Positions 49,359-57,739 are shown, numbered from the stretch's first letter. The stretch: DNA of 64,000 bases from Pseudarthrobacter sp. IC2-21 (GCF_034048115.1 NZ_CP139145.1:1984001-2048000), one strand, 5' to 3'. The notes: generated by a model not told the origin, from the sequence alone. Numbers and translations are program-made.

Positions 49359-49404
49359 GCTGAGTATCAGCCCTTTTGACCGCTCAAAAGGGCTGATACT
49401 CAGC
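49359..49404. terminator. Second perfect hairpin (21-bp stem), terminator of the metallopeptidase gene
   Basis: A perfect 21-bp stem with a CCGC loop and internal TTTT/AAAA lies 15 bases after the first hairpin and 15 bases past the leftward metallopeptidase stop. The two hairpins insulate convergent units. Confidence 0.82.
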
Positions 49405-49419
49405 AGTCGGTGGATCAGA

Positions 49420-50304
49420 TTACAGGCTGGTCGCCGAGAACGTGTCGCACTGGGTGATGTCACCGGTCTGGTAGCCGCGGGAGAACCACCGCTGGCGCTC
49501 TTCGCTGGAACCGTGCGTCCAGCCTTCGGGGGACACCCGACCGGTAGCCGCCTTCTGGATCCGGTCGTCGCCCACGGACGCTGCTGCCGAGAGTGCATCG
49601 TTGATGTCCTGCTGCTTCAGCGGTTCCAGGAAGGGCTGCCCGGTTGCCGGGTCCGCGGTGGTGGAGGCATGTTTGGCCCACAGTCCTGCGTAGCAGTCTG
49701 CCTGAAGTTCGGTGCGGACTGAGCCGGACTCGGGCCCCTGCGGATCCTGCTGGGCGCGGTCCAGGTCGCCCAGGATGTTCTGGATGTGATGCCCGAATTC
49801 ATGGGCCACGACATACTCCTGGGCGAGCGGGCCGCCGGAGGAGCCGAACCGGTCCACGAGTTCCTGGAAGAATCCGGGGTCGAAGTAGGCGGTGGTGTCA
49901 GTGGGGCAGTAGAACGGGCCCACGGCCGTGGTAGCCGCACCGCAACCGGTGTTGGTCCCGCCGCTGAAGATGACGGCTTTGGGCTGGGGATACTGGACCT
50001 TGTAATTCTGCAGGTAGGCCGGCCAAAACGCGTTCAGGCTATTGACGGTGCCGGTAATCCGGCAGTCAAGCCGTGCGTCGGCATCCGCCCCCGTGGCGCA
50101 GGCCGGCGCGGTGCCCTGGCTTTGGGTCTCCTGCCCGGCACCGCCGGTGAGGCCCTCCAACAGGGCCGGGTTAACGCCGAGGAGGGCAGCGATCAGCAGG
50201 ATGATCCCGCCGCCGATGCCGCCGCCGACTTTGACGCCACGGCCCATGCCGCGGCGGTCCTGCACCTGTGATGGGTCCAGCTGGACGTTGTCATTGAAGC
50301 TCAT
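49420..50304 (-). CDS. Neutral zinc metallopeptidase (YpfJ/KPN_02809 family)
   Basis: This 294-residue membrane-anchored zinc metallopeptidase has a short cytoplasmic N-terminus (about 28 residues), one membrane helix (GGGIILLIAALLGV, residues ~28-45), then an external catalytic domain with the zinc motif VVAHEFGHHIQN and ELQADCYAGLWA, which supplies a third ligand. YFDPGFFQEL and WFSRGYQTGD are also family marks. Substrates are unknown. The chosen ATG gives MSFNDNVQLDP and lies six bases after TATTGT, so the message is probably leaderless. An earlier in-frame start would run into the divergent ligase gene and is not family-like. Confidence 0.92.
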   Translation of the reverse strand: MSFNDNVQLDPSQVQDRRGMGRGVKVGGGIGGGIILLIAALLGVNPALLEGLTGGAGQETQSQGTAPACATGADADARLDCRITGTVNSLNAFWPAYLQNYKVQYPQPKAVIFSGGTNTGCGAATTAVGPFYCPTDTTAYFDPGFFQELVDRFGSSGGPLAQEYVVAHEFGHHIQNILGDLDRAQQDPQGPESGSVRTELQADCYAGLWAKHASTTADPATGQPFLEPLKQQDINDALSAAASVGDDRIQKAATGRVSPEGWTHGSSEERQRWFSRGYQTGDITQCDTFSATSL

Positions 50305-50310
50305 GAAGTC

Positions 50311-50357
50311 ACAATAGCCGGTGCCGGACCCGCTGCAGCGGGTCACGCCGGTAAAGT
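50311..50357. promoter_or_regulatory. Divergent leaderless promoters with an 18-bp palindrome
   Basis: The minus-strand -10 TATTGT (50311-50316) serves the metallopeptidase, and the plus-strand -10 TAAAGT (50352-50357) serves the AMP ligase; both are six bases from their ATG. Between them lies the perfect palindrome GACCCGCTGCAGCGGGTC (50327-50344), covering the -35 area of both. It could be an operator for a dimeric repressor. Confidence 0.5.
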
Positions 50358-50363
50358 TGAGAG

Positions 50364-51767
50364 ATGCCTTTTCTCGACAACATCCGGCGCTGGGCCGACG
50401 AACGGCCCGATGACACCGCCGTGCTGGTGGCTGGCCGCCGCCTGGGCTGGGCCGAGCTCCACCATGCCGCCACAGCGGCCGTCCCCGCCACCGCGGCCGT
50501 GACCGTCCTGGCCGAACACAACTCGGTGGACTTTGCGGTCCGGTTCGCTGCGGCGGTGGCCGGTGAGCGGCAGTGCGCGGTGCTGGATCCCGCATGGCCA
50601 GAGGCGCTGCTCAGCGGAATCAGGGAGAATCTCACCGCAGCTGTCCGGCCGGGCGTGGTCTCCCCGGCGGACGCACTGGCCGACGGCGCGCCGGAATCGA
50701 CCTTCCTGATCGGCCTCACCTCCGGAACCACGTCCGTGCCCAAGGCGTTCACCCGCACGCGGCAGTCCTGGCGGGAATCCTTCGACGCCTCCATCGAGTT
50801 CTTTGGGCTGCGCCGGGACGACGTGACGCTGGCCCCCGGTCCCCTCGCGGCAAGCCTTAACCTTTATGCCTTGGCCGAGTGCCTGTATGCGGGCTCGGAG
50901 TTCCATACGCTGGACGGGTTCGACGTCGGCGATGTCCACACTGCGATCACGCACGACGGCGTCACCCGCCTGGTCCTGGTGCCCACCATGTTGCGGTTGC
51001 TCAGTGAGCGCGGCCTCGCCGGGGGCGTTGACGCCACCGGTGTCCGCGCCATCATCTGCGCCGGTTCAAAGCTCGATGCCCGCACCCTTGAAGCCGCCCG
51101 CCGCTGGGCACCGAACGCCACCATCTATGAGTACTACGGCGCATCCGAATTGAGCTTTGTGTCCGGCCTGGGTCTGCCCGCCGGGGAGCCAGACGCCGGT
51201 GGCACGGGGATCGGCCGGGCCTTCCCCGGCGTGCAGGTCCGGATCCTCGACGACGCCGGTTCCACGCTGCCGGACGGGACCATCGGCAACATCTGCGTTC
51301 AAAGCGCCATGGTGAGCAGCGGCTATCTGTGGGGCGATGACGGCCGGGCCCTCCGCTCCTTCGGCAGTTGGCTCACAGTCGGCGATCAGGGGTATCTTGC
51401 CGACGGCGAACTGCACATCCTCGGCCGGCGGGCGGACATGATCGTGACCTCCGGGAGGAACGTTTACCCGCACGAGGTGGAGCTGGCACTGGCTTCCGTG
51501 CCCGGCGTGGCTGCCGCCGTTGCAGCGGGCATGCCCGACGACATCCGGGGCCAGCGGGTGGTGGCGGGGGTCGTGCCGGCCCACGGCGGAATGAGCGCCA
51601 CCCAGCTGAAAGCCGGCATCGAAAACATCCTCTCACGCGAGAAGCGCCCGCTGCAGTACTTCTGCCTGGCTGAACTGCCCACCACCGACCGTGGCAAGAT
51701 CAGCCGCAACATCCTGCTCGAATGGATCGGTTCCCGCGACCCGAGGGTGCGCCAGCTTGAACGCTGA
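50364..51767 (+). CDS. AMP-dependent acyl-CoA ligase family protein
   Basis: This 467-residue ANL-superfamily adenylating enzyme activates a carboxylic acid with ATP and joins it to CoA. It shows the P-loop LTSGTTSVPKAF near residue 118, YEYYGASELSF near residue 255, the hinge aspartate region TVGDQGYLADGELHILGRRADMIV, and the catalytic lysine in PTTDRGKISRN near the C-terminus. It is shorter than typical fatty-acyl ligases and nearest in layout to MenE-like enzymes. The thiolase gene overlaps its end, and the biotin transporter genes converge on them. The substrate is unknown; a dicarboxylate such as pimelate is only a speculation from context. Confidence 0.85.
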   Translation: MPFLDNIRRWADERPDDTAVLVAGRRLGWAELHHAATAAVPATAAVTVLAEHNSVDFAVRFAAAVAGERQCAVLDPAWPEALLSGIRENLTAAVRPGVVSPADALADGAPESTFLIGLTSGTTSVPKAFTRTRQSWRESFDASIEFFGLRRDDVTLAPGPLAASLNLYALAECLYAGSEFHTLDGFDVGDVHTAITHDGVTRLVLVPTMLRLLSERGLAGGVDATGVRAIICAGSKLDARTLEAARRWAPNATIYEYYGASELSFVSGLGLPAGEPDAGGTGIGRAFPGVQVRILDDAGSTLPDGTIGNICVQSAMVSSGYLWGDDGRALRSFGSWLTVGDQGYLADGELHILGRRADMIVTSGRNVYPHEVELALASVPGVAAAVAAGMPDDIRGQRVVAGVVPAHGGMSATQLKAGIENILSREKRPLQYFCLAELPTTDRGKISRNILLEWIGSRDPRVRQLER

Positions 51768-52962
51768 GGTGCTGCCGGCGGACCGGCAACCCGTGATCAT
51801 TGCGGCACGGCGCACTGCCGTTCGCCGGGCCAACGGGACCCTGAAGGACCTGCGCGCACACCAACTGCTGGCGCCGGTGCTGGGACAGCTCCTGAGCGAG
51901 TGCCGGCTTTCCCCGGCCGCGGTGTCAGATGTCATGATCGGCAACGCCGTGGGCGGCGGAGGGAATGTTGCCCGGCTGGCCCTGCTGGAAGCGGGCCTTC
52001 CCGTCAGCGTGCCCGGGCTGACGCTTGACCGGCAGTGCGGCTCCGGCCTGGACGCGATCGCCCTCGCATCCCGGCTGGTGGCCGCCGGCGGCAACCCCGT
52101 GTATCTCGCCGGGGGAGTGGAAAGCATCAGCACCGCGCCGCTGCGGGCATACCGGAACGACGACGGCGAACCCGCCTTCTTCGCGCGGGCCCAGTTTGTG
52201 CCGCTCAGCTACGGCGACCCGGACATGGGTGTGGCGGCGGAGAACGTCGCCGCGCATGGTTCGGTCAGCCGGGAGCGGCAGGATGCCCTCGCGCTGCAAA
52301 GCCATCAGCGTGCACTGGCTGCCGCCGCGGCTGGCCAATTTGCTGGCGAGATCATCCCGCTGGAAACCCCCTCCGGAACAGTCCGCGCAGATGACGGTCC
52401 GCGGCGGGGACTCAACGCGGCGGTCCTGGCGCGGTTCCCGGCTGCCTTCGTACCCGGAGGAACTGTCACCGCCGGAAACTCGTGCTTCGATGCTGACGCC
52501 GCCTCCGCCGTCGTCATCACCTCCCTGCAGCGTGCCCGGGAACTCGGCGTGGCCGACGGGTTCCTGGTGCTGGCGACCGACACGGCAGGCGTGGAGCCTG
52601 GGCTGCTGGGCCTCGGCGCAGCTTTCGCCGCAGAACGGCTGTTGGCGGCGCAGCGAATGTCCGCGGCAAGCGTGGACCTGGTGGAGTTCAACGAAGCGTT
52701 CGCCTCCCAGACCCTGGCGTGCTTGGACCGGTTGGGCATTGACCCGGACCGGGTGAACCGTGACGGGGGAGCGCTGGCTCTGGGGCATGCCTACGGCGCG
52801 TCAGGAGCGGTGCTCGTGACCCGGCTACTGGCCCAGGCCCGGAGTGCGGGGAATGATGGTGCGCTGGCTCTGGCCATGATCAGCAGCGCCGGCGGCATGG
52901 GCACGGCCGCGCTGCTGCGCTACAAGGCCATCACGGATCGAGCGGCGACGTCTCAGCGCTAA
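51757..52962 (+). CDS. Thiolase-family protein lacking the C-terminal catalytic cysteine
   Basis: This 401-residue thiolase-fold protein keeps the nucleophilic cysteine (LTLDRQCGSGLDA, residue 94 from the chosen start), the NEAFA loop (VEFNEAFASQ) and the histidine motif (GGALALGHAYGASGA). At the C-terminus, where thiolases have CxGGG with the second catalytic cysteine, it reads ISSAGGMG, so that residue is Ser. I chose a TTG start with GAGGG nine bases upstream, overlapping the ligase by 11 bases; a GTG 12 bases later lacks a ribosome binding site. The missing cysteine may alter or abolish classical thiolysis. The role is probably linked to the preceding ligase. Confidence 0.85.
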   Translation: MNAEVLPADRQPVIIAARRTAVRRANGTLKDLRAHQLLAPVLGQLLSECRLSPAAVSDVMIGNAVGGGGNVARLALLEAGLPVSVPGLTLDRQCGSGLDAIALASRLVAAGGNPVYLAGGVESISTAPLRAYRNDDGEPAFFARAQFVPLSYGDPDMGVAAENVAAHGSVSRERQDALALQSHQRALAAAAAGQFAGEIIPLETPSGTVRADDGPRRGLNAAVLARFPAAFVPGGTVTAGNSCFDADAASAVVITSLQRARELGVADGFLVLATDTAGVEPGLLGLGAAFAAERLLAAQRMSAASVDLVEFNEAFASQTLACLDRLGIDPDRVNRDGGALALGHAYGASGAVLVTRLLAQARSAGNDGALALAMISSAGGMGTAALLRYKAITDRAATSQR

Positions 52963-52973
52963 GGAGCCGGCAT

Positions 52974-52993
52974 AGCGGCGAGACCTCGCCGCT
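52974..52993. terminator. Hairpin between convergent thiolase and bioN genes
   Basis: AGCGGCGAG pairs with CTCGCCGCT around two bases (effective loop four). There is no T-run. It lies in the 45-base gap between the two stops. Confidence 0.4.
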
Positions 52994-53007
52994 CGATGAG
53001 GGGCCAC

Positions 53008-53631
53008 TCAGTCCTCAGCGTCACCGAGCCCCCGCGCCGCCAGCGCCTCGCCGGTCTGGCGGGCGTAAGCCACGGTAGTGATGAAGACAGGCAGGACCAG
53101 CGCCCGCGGATTCCGTTCCAGCCCGCGTGCCCTGGCGGAATCGCGGACATCGGCAAATGCTCCGGCAATATAGGGGATGCTGCGCAGCATCACTCCGATG
53201 GTCAGGGCGAAGCGCTCGGGATCCGCGCCGAAGCGGCGGAACGGGATGGCCAGCGACACCACCCCGTCCAGCAGGCGCTGCATGGGGGTGGTGGCCGTCA
53301 GCAGGGCCGCAGCCACCACACAGATCAGAATGTTCAGGACGATCCGGGCCGCGGTGGGAGCGCCGAGTTGCCACCACTGGAACGTACCGATGACCAGCAG
53401 GACCGGAAGCAGGGGCCGGACGGCGCTGAGCAGTCGCCGCGGACCGGCCCCCGTCAGCAGGAAGAGCCCGCACATCACCGTGAAGCCGGCGGCGGACACC
53501 AGCCAGTCCACGATGAGGAACGAGGCCAGCCCGCAGCCCACCACCAGCAGGAACTTCAGGGACAGCGGCGCCCGGTGAACCACCGAGTTGCCGGGAACAT
53601 AGTTGGCCAGCAGGAAGCCATGGCCCCTCAC
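53008..53631 (-). CDS. bioN: ECF transporter transmembrane (T) component BioN
   Basis: This 207-residue CbiQ/BioN-type membrane protein is the energy-coupling T component of an ECF importer. It has five to six hydrophobic segments and the coupling-helix motif DVRDSARARGLERN near residue 165, containing the Ala-Arg-Gly signature that touches the ATPases. The GTG start overlaps the bioM stop by four bases (GTGA); an ATG 24 bases upstream is less likely. With bioM and bioY it forms a dedicated biotin uptake operon transcribed leftward. Confidence 0.9.
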   Translation of the reverse strand: MRGHGFLLANYVPGNSVVHRAPLSLKFLLVVGCGLASFLIVDWLVSAAGFTVMCGLFLLTGAGPRRLLSAVRPLLPVLLVIGTFQWWQLGAPTAARIVLNILICVVAAALLTATTPMQRLLDGVVSLAIPFRRFGADPERFALTIGVMLRSIPYIAGAFADVRDSARARGLERNPRALVLPVFITTVAYARQTGEALAARGLGDAED

Positions 53632-54344
53632 GGCGCGGCCAGCCCGCTGGTGCACAGCCTGCGGTACGTTTCCACGGCAGCCGCAGGGCCGCCGTCGAAC
53701 ACCACGCGCCCTCCCTCAACCACCAGCACACGGTCCATTTCCATGGCCAGGTCGAGGTCATGGGTGGACATGATGATCTGCTGCCCAAGGACGGCCAGGG
53801 TGCGGCGGAGCAGCTCCCGGTTTCGGAGGTCCAGCAGCGTGGACGGTTCATCGAGCACCAGCACCGTCGGGTTTACAGCCAGCACGGCCGCTAGCGCCAT
53901 CAGCTGGCGTTCGCCGCCGGAGAGCTCGTAGATGCTCTGGTCTGCCAGGCCCAGGAGCCCGAGGCGGTCCAGGGCCGCCTCTGCCAGGCTCCGGCGTTCG
54001 CTGCCATTCCTCACGGAACGCCGGAGCGACAGTTCAACATCCTCGCGCCCTGTCGGCATCACCAGCTGTGAAAGCGGATCGGTGAAGACGAAGCCCACCT
54101 GCCGTCGGACGGCCCGCACCGCCCGGACGGTGTCGGCGCCGTCAACCGTCACGGTGCCCCGTGTTGGCCGGACCAGGCCATTGAGCAGCCGGAGCAGGGT
54201 GGACTTCCCGGATCCGTTCGCCCCGATCACTCCGATGCGCTGTTCGGTCAGCTCCAGGGTGACATCGGCCAGGAGCGTTTTGGGCTCCGGGCGGCCGTCC
54301 ATGGCCACTGCCACGGATGCGTGCCGGAAGGAAATTGTTGCCAT
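53628..54344 (-). CDS. bioM: ECF transporter ATPase BioM
   Basis: This 238-residue ECF-type ATPase has Walker A GANGSGKST near residue 42, Q-loop VGFVFTDPLSQLVMPT (the DPxxQ form characteristic of ECF ATPases), signature ELSGGERQLMALA, Walker B VLVLDEPSTLLD and switch HDLDLA. Only one ATPase gene is present, as is usual for BioMNY. It is coupled to bioN by a 4-base overlap and begins six bases after bioY. Confidence 0.92.
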   Translation of the reverse strand: MATISFRHASVAVAMDGRPEPKTLLADVTLELTEQRIGVIGANGSGKSTLLRLLNGLVRPTRGTVTVDGADTVRAVRAVRRQVGFVFTDPLSQLVMPTGREDVELSLRRSVRNGSERRSLAEAALDRLGLLGLADQSIYELSGGERQLMALAAVLAVNPTVLVLDEPSTLLDLRNRELLRRTLAVLGQQIIMSTHDLDLAMEMDRVLVVEGGRVVFDGGPAAAVETYRRLCTSGLAAP

Positions 54345-54350
54345 GGCTGG

Positions 54351-54989
54351 TTAGGCGCCGATGCGCTTGACCCGGCGGACCAGCAGGTCAGGGAAAGTGC
54401 GGTGCAGGGCAACCGCGATCGCTGCGGCCACAGTGTTCTTGATGATGTCGCCGGGGTAAAAGACCAGGTCGGCCAGGAAAGCCTCGCCGAGGGTCGCCTT
54501 CGAGTTCACTGCCATTCCCAGGACGCCGAGGGTGTGGACCAGGGTGATGCTGGTTACGGTGGCGGCCAGAAAAAACCACAACGCCCGGGCCTTTGAGGTG
54601 CGCCGGATGATCACCGTGGCGAGCCAGCCCACCAGGGCCGCGGCGAGGGGAAACGCGATGATGTAGCCCGCCGAGGGGCCGGCCAGGATGCCGAGTCCGC
54701 TGCGGCCCTGGCTGAAGATCGGCAGTCCTGCGAGGCCCAGCAGCGTGTAAAGGCCGACGGCGGCGAAGCCCCGCGACGGGCCAAGCATGAGGCCGGTGAG
54801 CATCACGGCGAGGGTCTGGAACGTGATGGGGACGCCGAAAACGTTGGCTGAGATGCCCGGGACCAGCGCGGCGCCGGCAACCAGGGCAGCGAAGACGGCG
54901 ATCAGGCCCAGGTCGGTCGCGTCCCAGCGCCTGCGGGCGGGGGAGTCGGAGGAGGCGGGGCCGGTGACGGCAGTGTCAGGCTGGCTCAT
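54351..54989 (-). CDS. bioY: Biotin transporter substrate-binding protein BioY
   Basis: This 212-residue S component for biotin has about six membrane helices. GVPITFQTLAVMLTGLMLGP and the following LGLAGLPIFSQGRSGLGILAGPSAGYIIAFP are the BioY signature and line the biotin pocket. The first ~25 residues are a polar cytoplasmic tail. It is the first gene of bioY-bioM-bioN and starts from an ATG with CAGGA upstream. Regulation by biotin is expected; the only candidate site seen is a short inverted repeat 76 bases upstream. Confidence 0.95.
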   Translation of the reverse strand: MSQPDTAVTGPASSDSPARRRWDATDLGLIAVFAALVAGAALVPGISANVFGVPITFQTLAVMLTGLMLGPSRGFAAVGLYTLLGLAGLPIFSQGRSGLGILAGPSAGYIIAFPLAAALVGWLATVIIRRTSKARALWFFLAATVTSITLVHTLGVLGMAVNSKATLGEAFLADLVFYPGDIIKNTVAAAIAVALHRTFPDLLVRRVKRIGA

Positions 54990-55065
54990 GGGTAGTCCTG
55001 TCGTGGTTGTACAAGCGGAGCATGGGGATGATCCTGACGTTACCGGCCGCCGTCGGGAGCTTTTT

Positions 55066-55080
55066 TGTAGGAGACCTACT
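55066..55080. promoter_or_regulatory. Short inverted repeat upstream of bioY
   Basis: GTAGG-AGA-CCTAC (55067-55079) flanked by a T6 run lies about 80 bases upstream of the bioY start. It could be an operator, but it does not resemble the BirA, BioQ or BioR sites I know. Confidence 0.3.
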
Positions 55081-55159
55081 AAGCAGCCATGCCCAGGCTG
55101 CAGGCTGGATACAAGCAGCGGCCTGGAGTCCGGCGGTTAGGAGGAGAAGCTGGGGCCGG

Positions 55160-55165
55160 TAGACT
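55160..55165 (+). promoter_or_regulatory. Candidate -10 of the ABC-F gene
   Basis: TAGACT in GGTAGACTTGG, leaving a leader of roughly 88 bases before the GTG. Confidence 0.4.
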
Positions 55166-55260
55166 TGGATAGGCCGTTCTGTCCGGCCATTCTGCCCGGC
55201 TGCTCCAGACACCATCCGTAGAGCTGCGGCGTTTCCCTGTTGTGAAAGGCCTTACCTGCT

Positions 55261-56859
55261 GTGATTACTGTCCAGGATCTTGAACTGCGCGCCGGCGCCC
55301 GGCTCCTTATGGACCAGGTGAGCTTCCGCATCGACAAGGGCGACAAGATCGGTCTCGTGGGCCGTAACGGAGCAGGCAAGACCACCCTCACCCGGGTCCT
55401 GGCCGGCGAAGGCCTGCCCGCTGCCGGCAAAGTCACCCGCACGGGCGAGATCGGCTACCTCCCGCAGGATCCACGCACCCCGGACATGGAACAGCTCGCC
55501 CGCGACCGCATCCTCGCTGCCCGCGGACTGGACATCGCCGTCGGCAAGCTCCGGAAAGCACACGACGAAATGGCCAGCGACAACGCCGAGGTCCAGCGCA
55601 AGGCCATGAACCGCTACGACCGGCTGGAATCCGAATTCCTCGCCGCCGGCGGCTACGCGGCCGAAGCCGAAGCCGCCGCGATCTGCTCCAACCTGGCCCT
55701 GCCGGACCGGATCCTCAACCAGCCGCTGAAGACCCTTTCCGGTGGCCAGCGCCGCCGAGTGGAACTGGCCCGCATCCTGTACTCGGACGCCGAGACCATG
55801 CTCCTCGACGAGCCCACCAACCACCTTGACGCGGACTCCATCGCGTGGCTGCGCGAATTCCTCAAGAACCACCAGGGCGGCCTGATTGTGATCAGCCACG
55901 ACACCGAACTGCTGGAAGCCACCGTTAACAAGGTCTTCCTGCTGGACGCGAACCGGGCGCAGATCGACTTCTACAACATGGACTGGAAGCGCTACCTCAC
56001 ACAGCGCGAAACCGACGAGCGCGCCCGCAAGCGTGAACGCGCCAACGCCGAGAAAAAGGCGCAGGTCCTGTTCGACCAGGCCAACAAGATGCGGGCCAAA
56101 GCCACCAAGGCCGTTGCAGCACAGAACATGGCCAAGCGTGCCGAGCGCCTCCTCAGCGGCCTGGAAGCCGTCCGCGAGAATGACCGCGTGGCCGCCCTGC
56201 GGTTCCCCGACCCGTCACCCTGCGGCAAGACCCCGCTCACGGCAGAGGGACTCAGCAAATCCTACGGCTCGCTGGAGATCTTCACGGATGTGGACCTTGC
56301 CATTGACCGCGGCTCCAAGGTGGTCATCCTGGGCCTCAACGGCGCCGGCAAGACCACGCTCCTGCGGATGCTCGCCGGCGTTGACAAGCCGGACACCGGC
56401 GAAGTTGTCGCCGGTCACGGACTGAAGGTGGGCTACTACGCCCAGGAACACGACACCCTGGACGTAAACCGGACTGTGCTGGAGAACATGCGTTCCTCGG
56501 CTCCGGACATGAAGGACGCCGAAGTCCGCGGCATCCTCGGCTCATTCCTGTTCTCCGGCGACGACGTCGAGAAGCCTGCCGGTGTGCTTTCCGGCGGTGA
56601 GAAGACCCGCCTGGCCCTGGCCACGATCGTTGCGTCCAGCGCCAACGTCCTCCTCCTCGACGAGCCCACCAACAACCTGGACCCTGCCAGCCGCGCTGAA
56701 ATCCTGGGTGCGCTGCGTAACTACAGCGGCGCCGTCGTCCTCGTCAGCCACGATGAGGGGGCAGTCGAGGCCCTCAACCCTGAGCGGGTTGTGCTGCTGC
56801 CGGACGGCGTCGAAGACCACTGGAACGAAGACTACCTGGACCTGATCACGCTGGCTTAG
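55261..56859 (+). CDS. ABC-F family ATPase (ribosome-associated type)
   Basis: This 532-residue soluble protein has two ABC modules and no membrane part, the ABC-F layout that acts on ribosomes in translation or antibiotic protection. Module 1 has GRNGAGKTT, LSGGQRRRVELARIL and LLDEPTNHLD; module 2 has GLNGAGKTT, LSGGEKTRLALA and LLDEPTNNLD. The linker between them (about residues 245-310) is rich in Arg, Lys and Ala, as expected for the P-site tRNA interaction motif. The GTG start lies about 88 bases after a candidate -10. Its end overlaps the convergent map gene by four bases. Whether it is an Ettα-like factor or a resistance protein cannot be told. Confidence 0.92.
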   Translation: MITVQDLELRAGARLLMDQVSFRIDKGDKIGLVGRNGAGKTTLTRVLAGEGLPAAGKVTRTGEIGYLPQDPRTPDMEQLARDRILAARGLDIAVGKLRKAHDEMASDNAEVQRKAMNRYDRLESEFLAAGGYAAEAEAAAICSNLALPDRILNQPLKTLSGGQRRRVELARILYSDAETMLLDEPTNHLDADSIAWLREFLKNHQGGLIVISHDTELLEATVNKVFLLDANRAQIDFYNMDWKRYLTQRETDERARKRERANAEKKAQVLFDQANKMRAKATKAVAAQNMAKRAERLLSGLEAVRENDRVAALRFPDPSPCGKTPLTAEGLSKSYGSLEIFTDVDLAIDRGSKVVILGLNGAGKTTLLRMLAGVDKPDTGEVVAGHGLKVGYYAQEHDTLDVNRTVLENMRSSAPDMKDAEVRGILGSFLFSGDDVEKPAGVLSGGEKTRLALATIVASSANVLLLDEPTNNLDPASRAEILGALRNYSGAVVLVSHDEGAVEALNPERVVLLPDGVEDHWNEDYLDLITLA

Positions 56860-57668
56860 GCCACAACGCCGGGCACCTTGACGTGACCGCCGGCCTTGGA
56901 AACGGGCAGGGTGAGAATGTCTGCGCCGTCCTCGGTGATGGCGATGGTGTGCTCGGTGTGCGCCGTCAGGCAACCGGTGGCGCTGCGGAGCGTCCAGCCG
57001 TCGGCGTCGGTGACGAGTTCCGCGGTGTCTTCCATGACCCACGGTTCAAGCGCGAGCAGCAGCCCCGGCCGCAGCTTGTAGCCGCGGCCCGGCCGCCCGG
57101 TATTGGGCACATGCGGGTCCTGATGCATCGTTGATCCGATGCCGTGACCTCCGAATTGCGTGTTCACAGGGTAGCCGGCCTCGCTGAGGACCGAACCGAT
57201 GGCATAGGAGATATCGCCGATGCGGGCGCCCGGCCCGACGGCCGCAATACCGGCGCGCAAGGCACGCTCGGTGGCATCAATCATGGCCACGCTCCCGGCA
57301 GGCTTCGAGTCGCCCACAATGAAGCTGATGGCAGCGTCCGCAGCAAGGCCTTCCTTGGAGACAGCCAGGTCAAGCGTCAGCAGGTCGCCGTCGGCAAGCG
57401 TGTAGTCGCGCGGCAGCCCGTGGAGCACGGCGTCGTTGACGCCCGTGCAGATGTAGTGTCCGAACGGACCGTTACCGAAGGACGGCGCGTAGTCCACGTA
57501 ACAGGACACTGCTCCTGCCCGATGGATCATGGCCTTGGCCCACTGATCGATCTCCAGGAGGTTGGTGCCCACTGTGCTGCGGGATTTCAGCGTCTGCAGG
57601 ATCTCAGCGACCACGGCGCCGGTTTCCTTGGCGCGGGCCACTTCGGCGGGGTTCAGGATCTCGATCAT
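56856..57668 (-). CDS. map: Methionine aminopeptidase, type I
   Basis: This 270-residue enzyme removes the initiator methionine from new proteins. The metal ligands of the pita-bread fold are present: Asp in LLTLDLAVS, Asp in AADAAIS, His in FGGHGIGSTMHQDPHV, Glu in LLALEPWVME and Glu in TEHTIAIT; the substrate-site histidine is in FGHYICTGVNDAVLHG. It lacks an N-terminal zinc-finger extension. The ATG is preceded by GAAAGGCG. It is convergent with the ABC-F gene (4-base overlap) and lies 71 bases after the YbaK-like gene. Confidence 0.96.
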   Translation of the reverse strand: MIEILNPAEVARAKETGAVVAEILQTLKSRSTVGTNLLEIDQWAKAMIHRAGAVSCYVDYAPSFGNGPFGHYICTGVNDAVLHGLPRDYTLADGDLLTLDLAVSKEGLAADAAISFIVGDSKPAGSVAMIDATERALRAGIAAVGPGARIGDISYAIGSVLSEAGYPVNTQFGGHGIGSTMHQDPHVPNTGRPGRGYKLRPGLLLALEPWVMEDTAELVTDADGWTLRSATGCLTAHTEHTIAITEDGADILTLPVSKAGGHVKVPGVVA

Positions 57669-57696
57669 GCGGCGCCTTTCGTATGCATGCGCTGCC

Positions 57697-57721
57697 CCGC
57701 CTCACGCGGCGGCGTGGGCGG
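57697..57721 (-). terminator. Hairpin between the YbaK-like gene and map
   Basis: CCGCC(T)CACGC pairs with GCGTGGGCGG, one bulged base, GGCG loop. It may reduce read-through from the YbaK-like gene into map. There is no T-run. Confidence 0.4.
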
Positions 57722-57739
57722 ACACCTGTCGGCACACAC

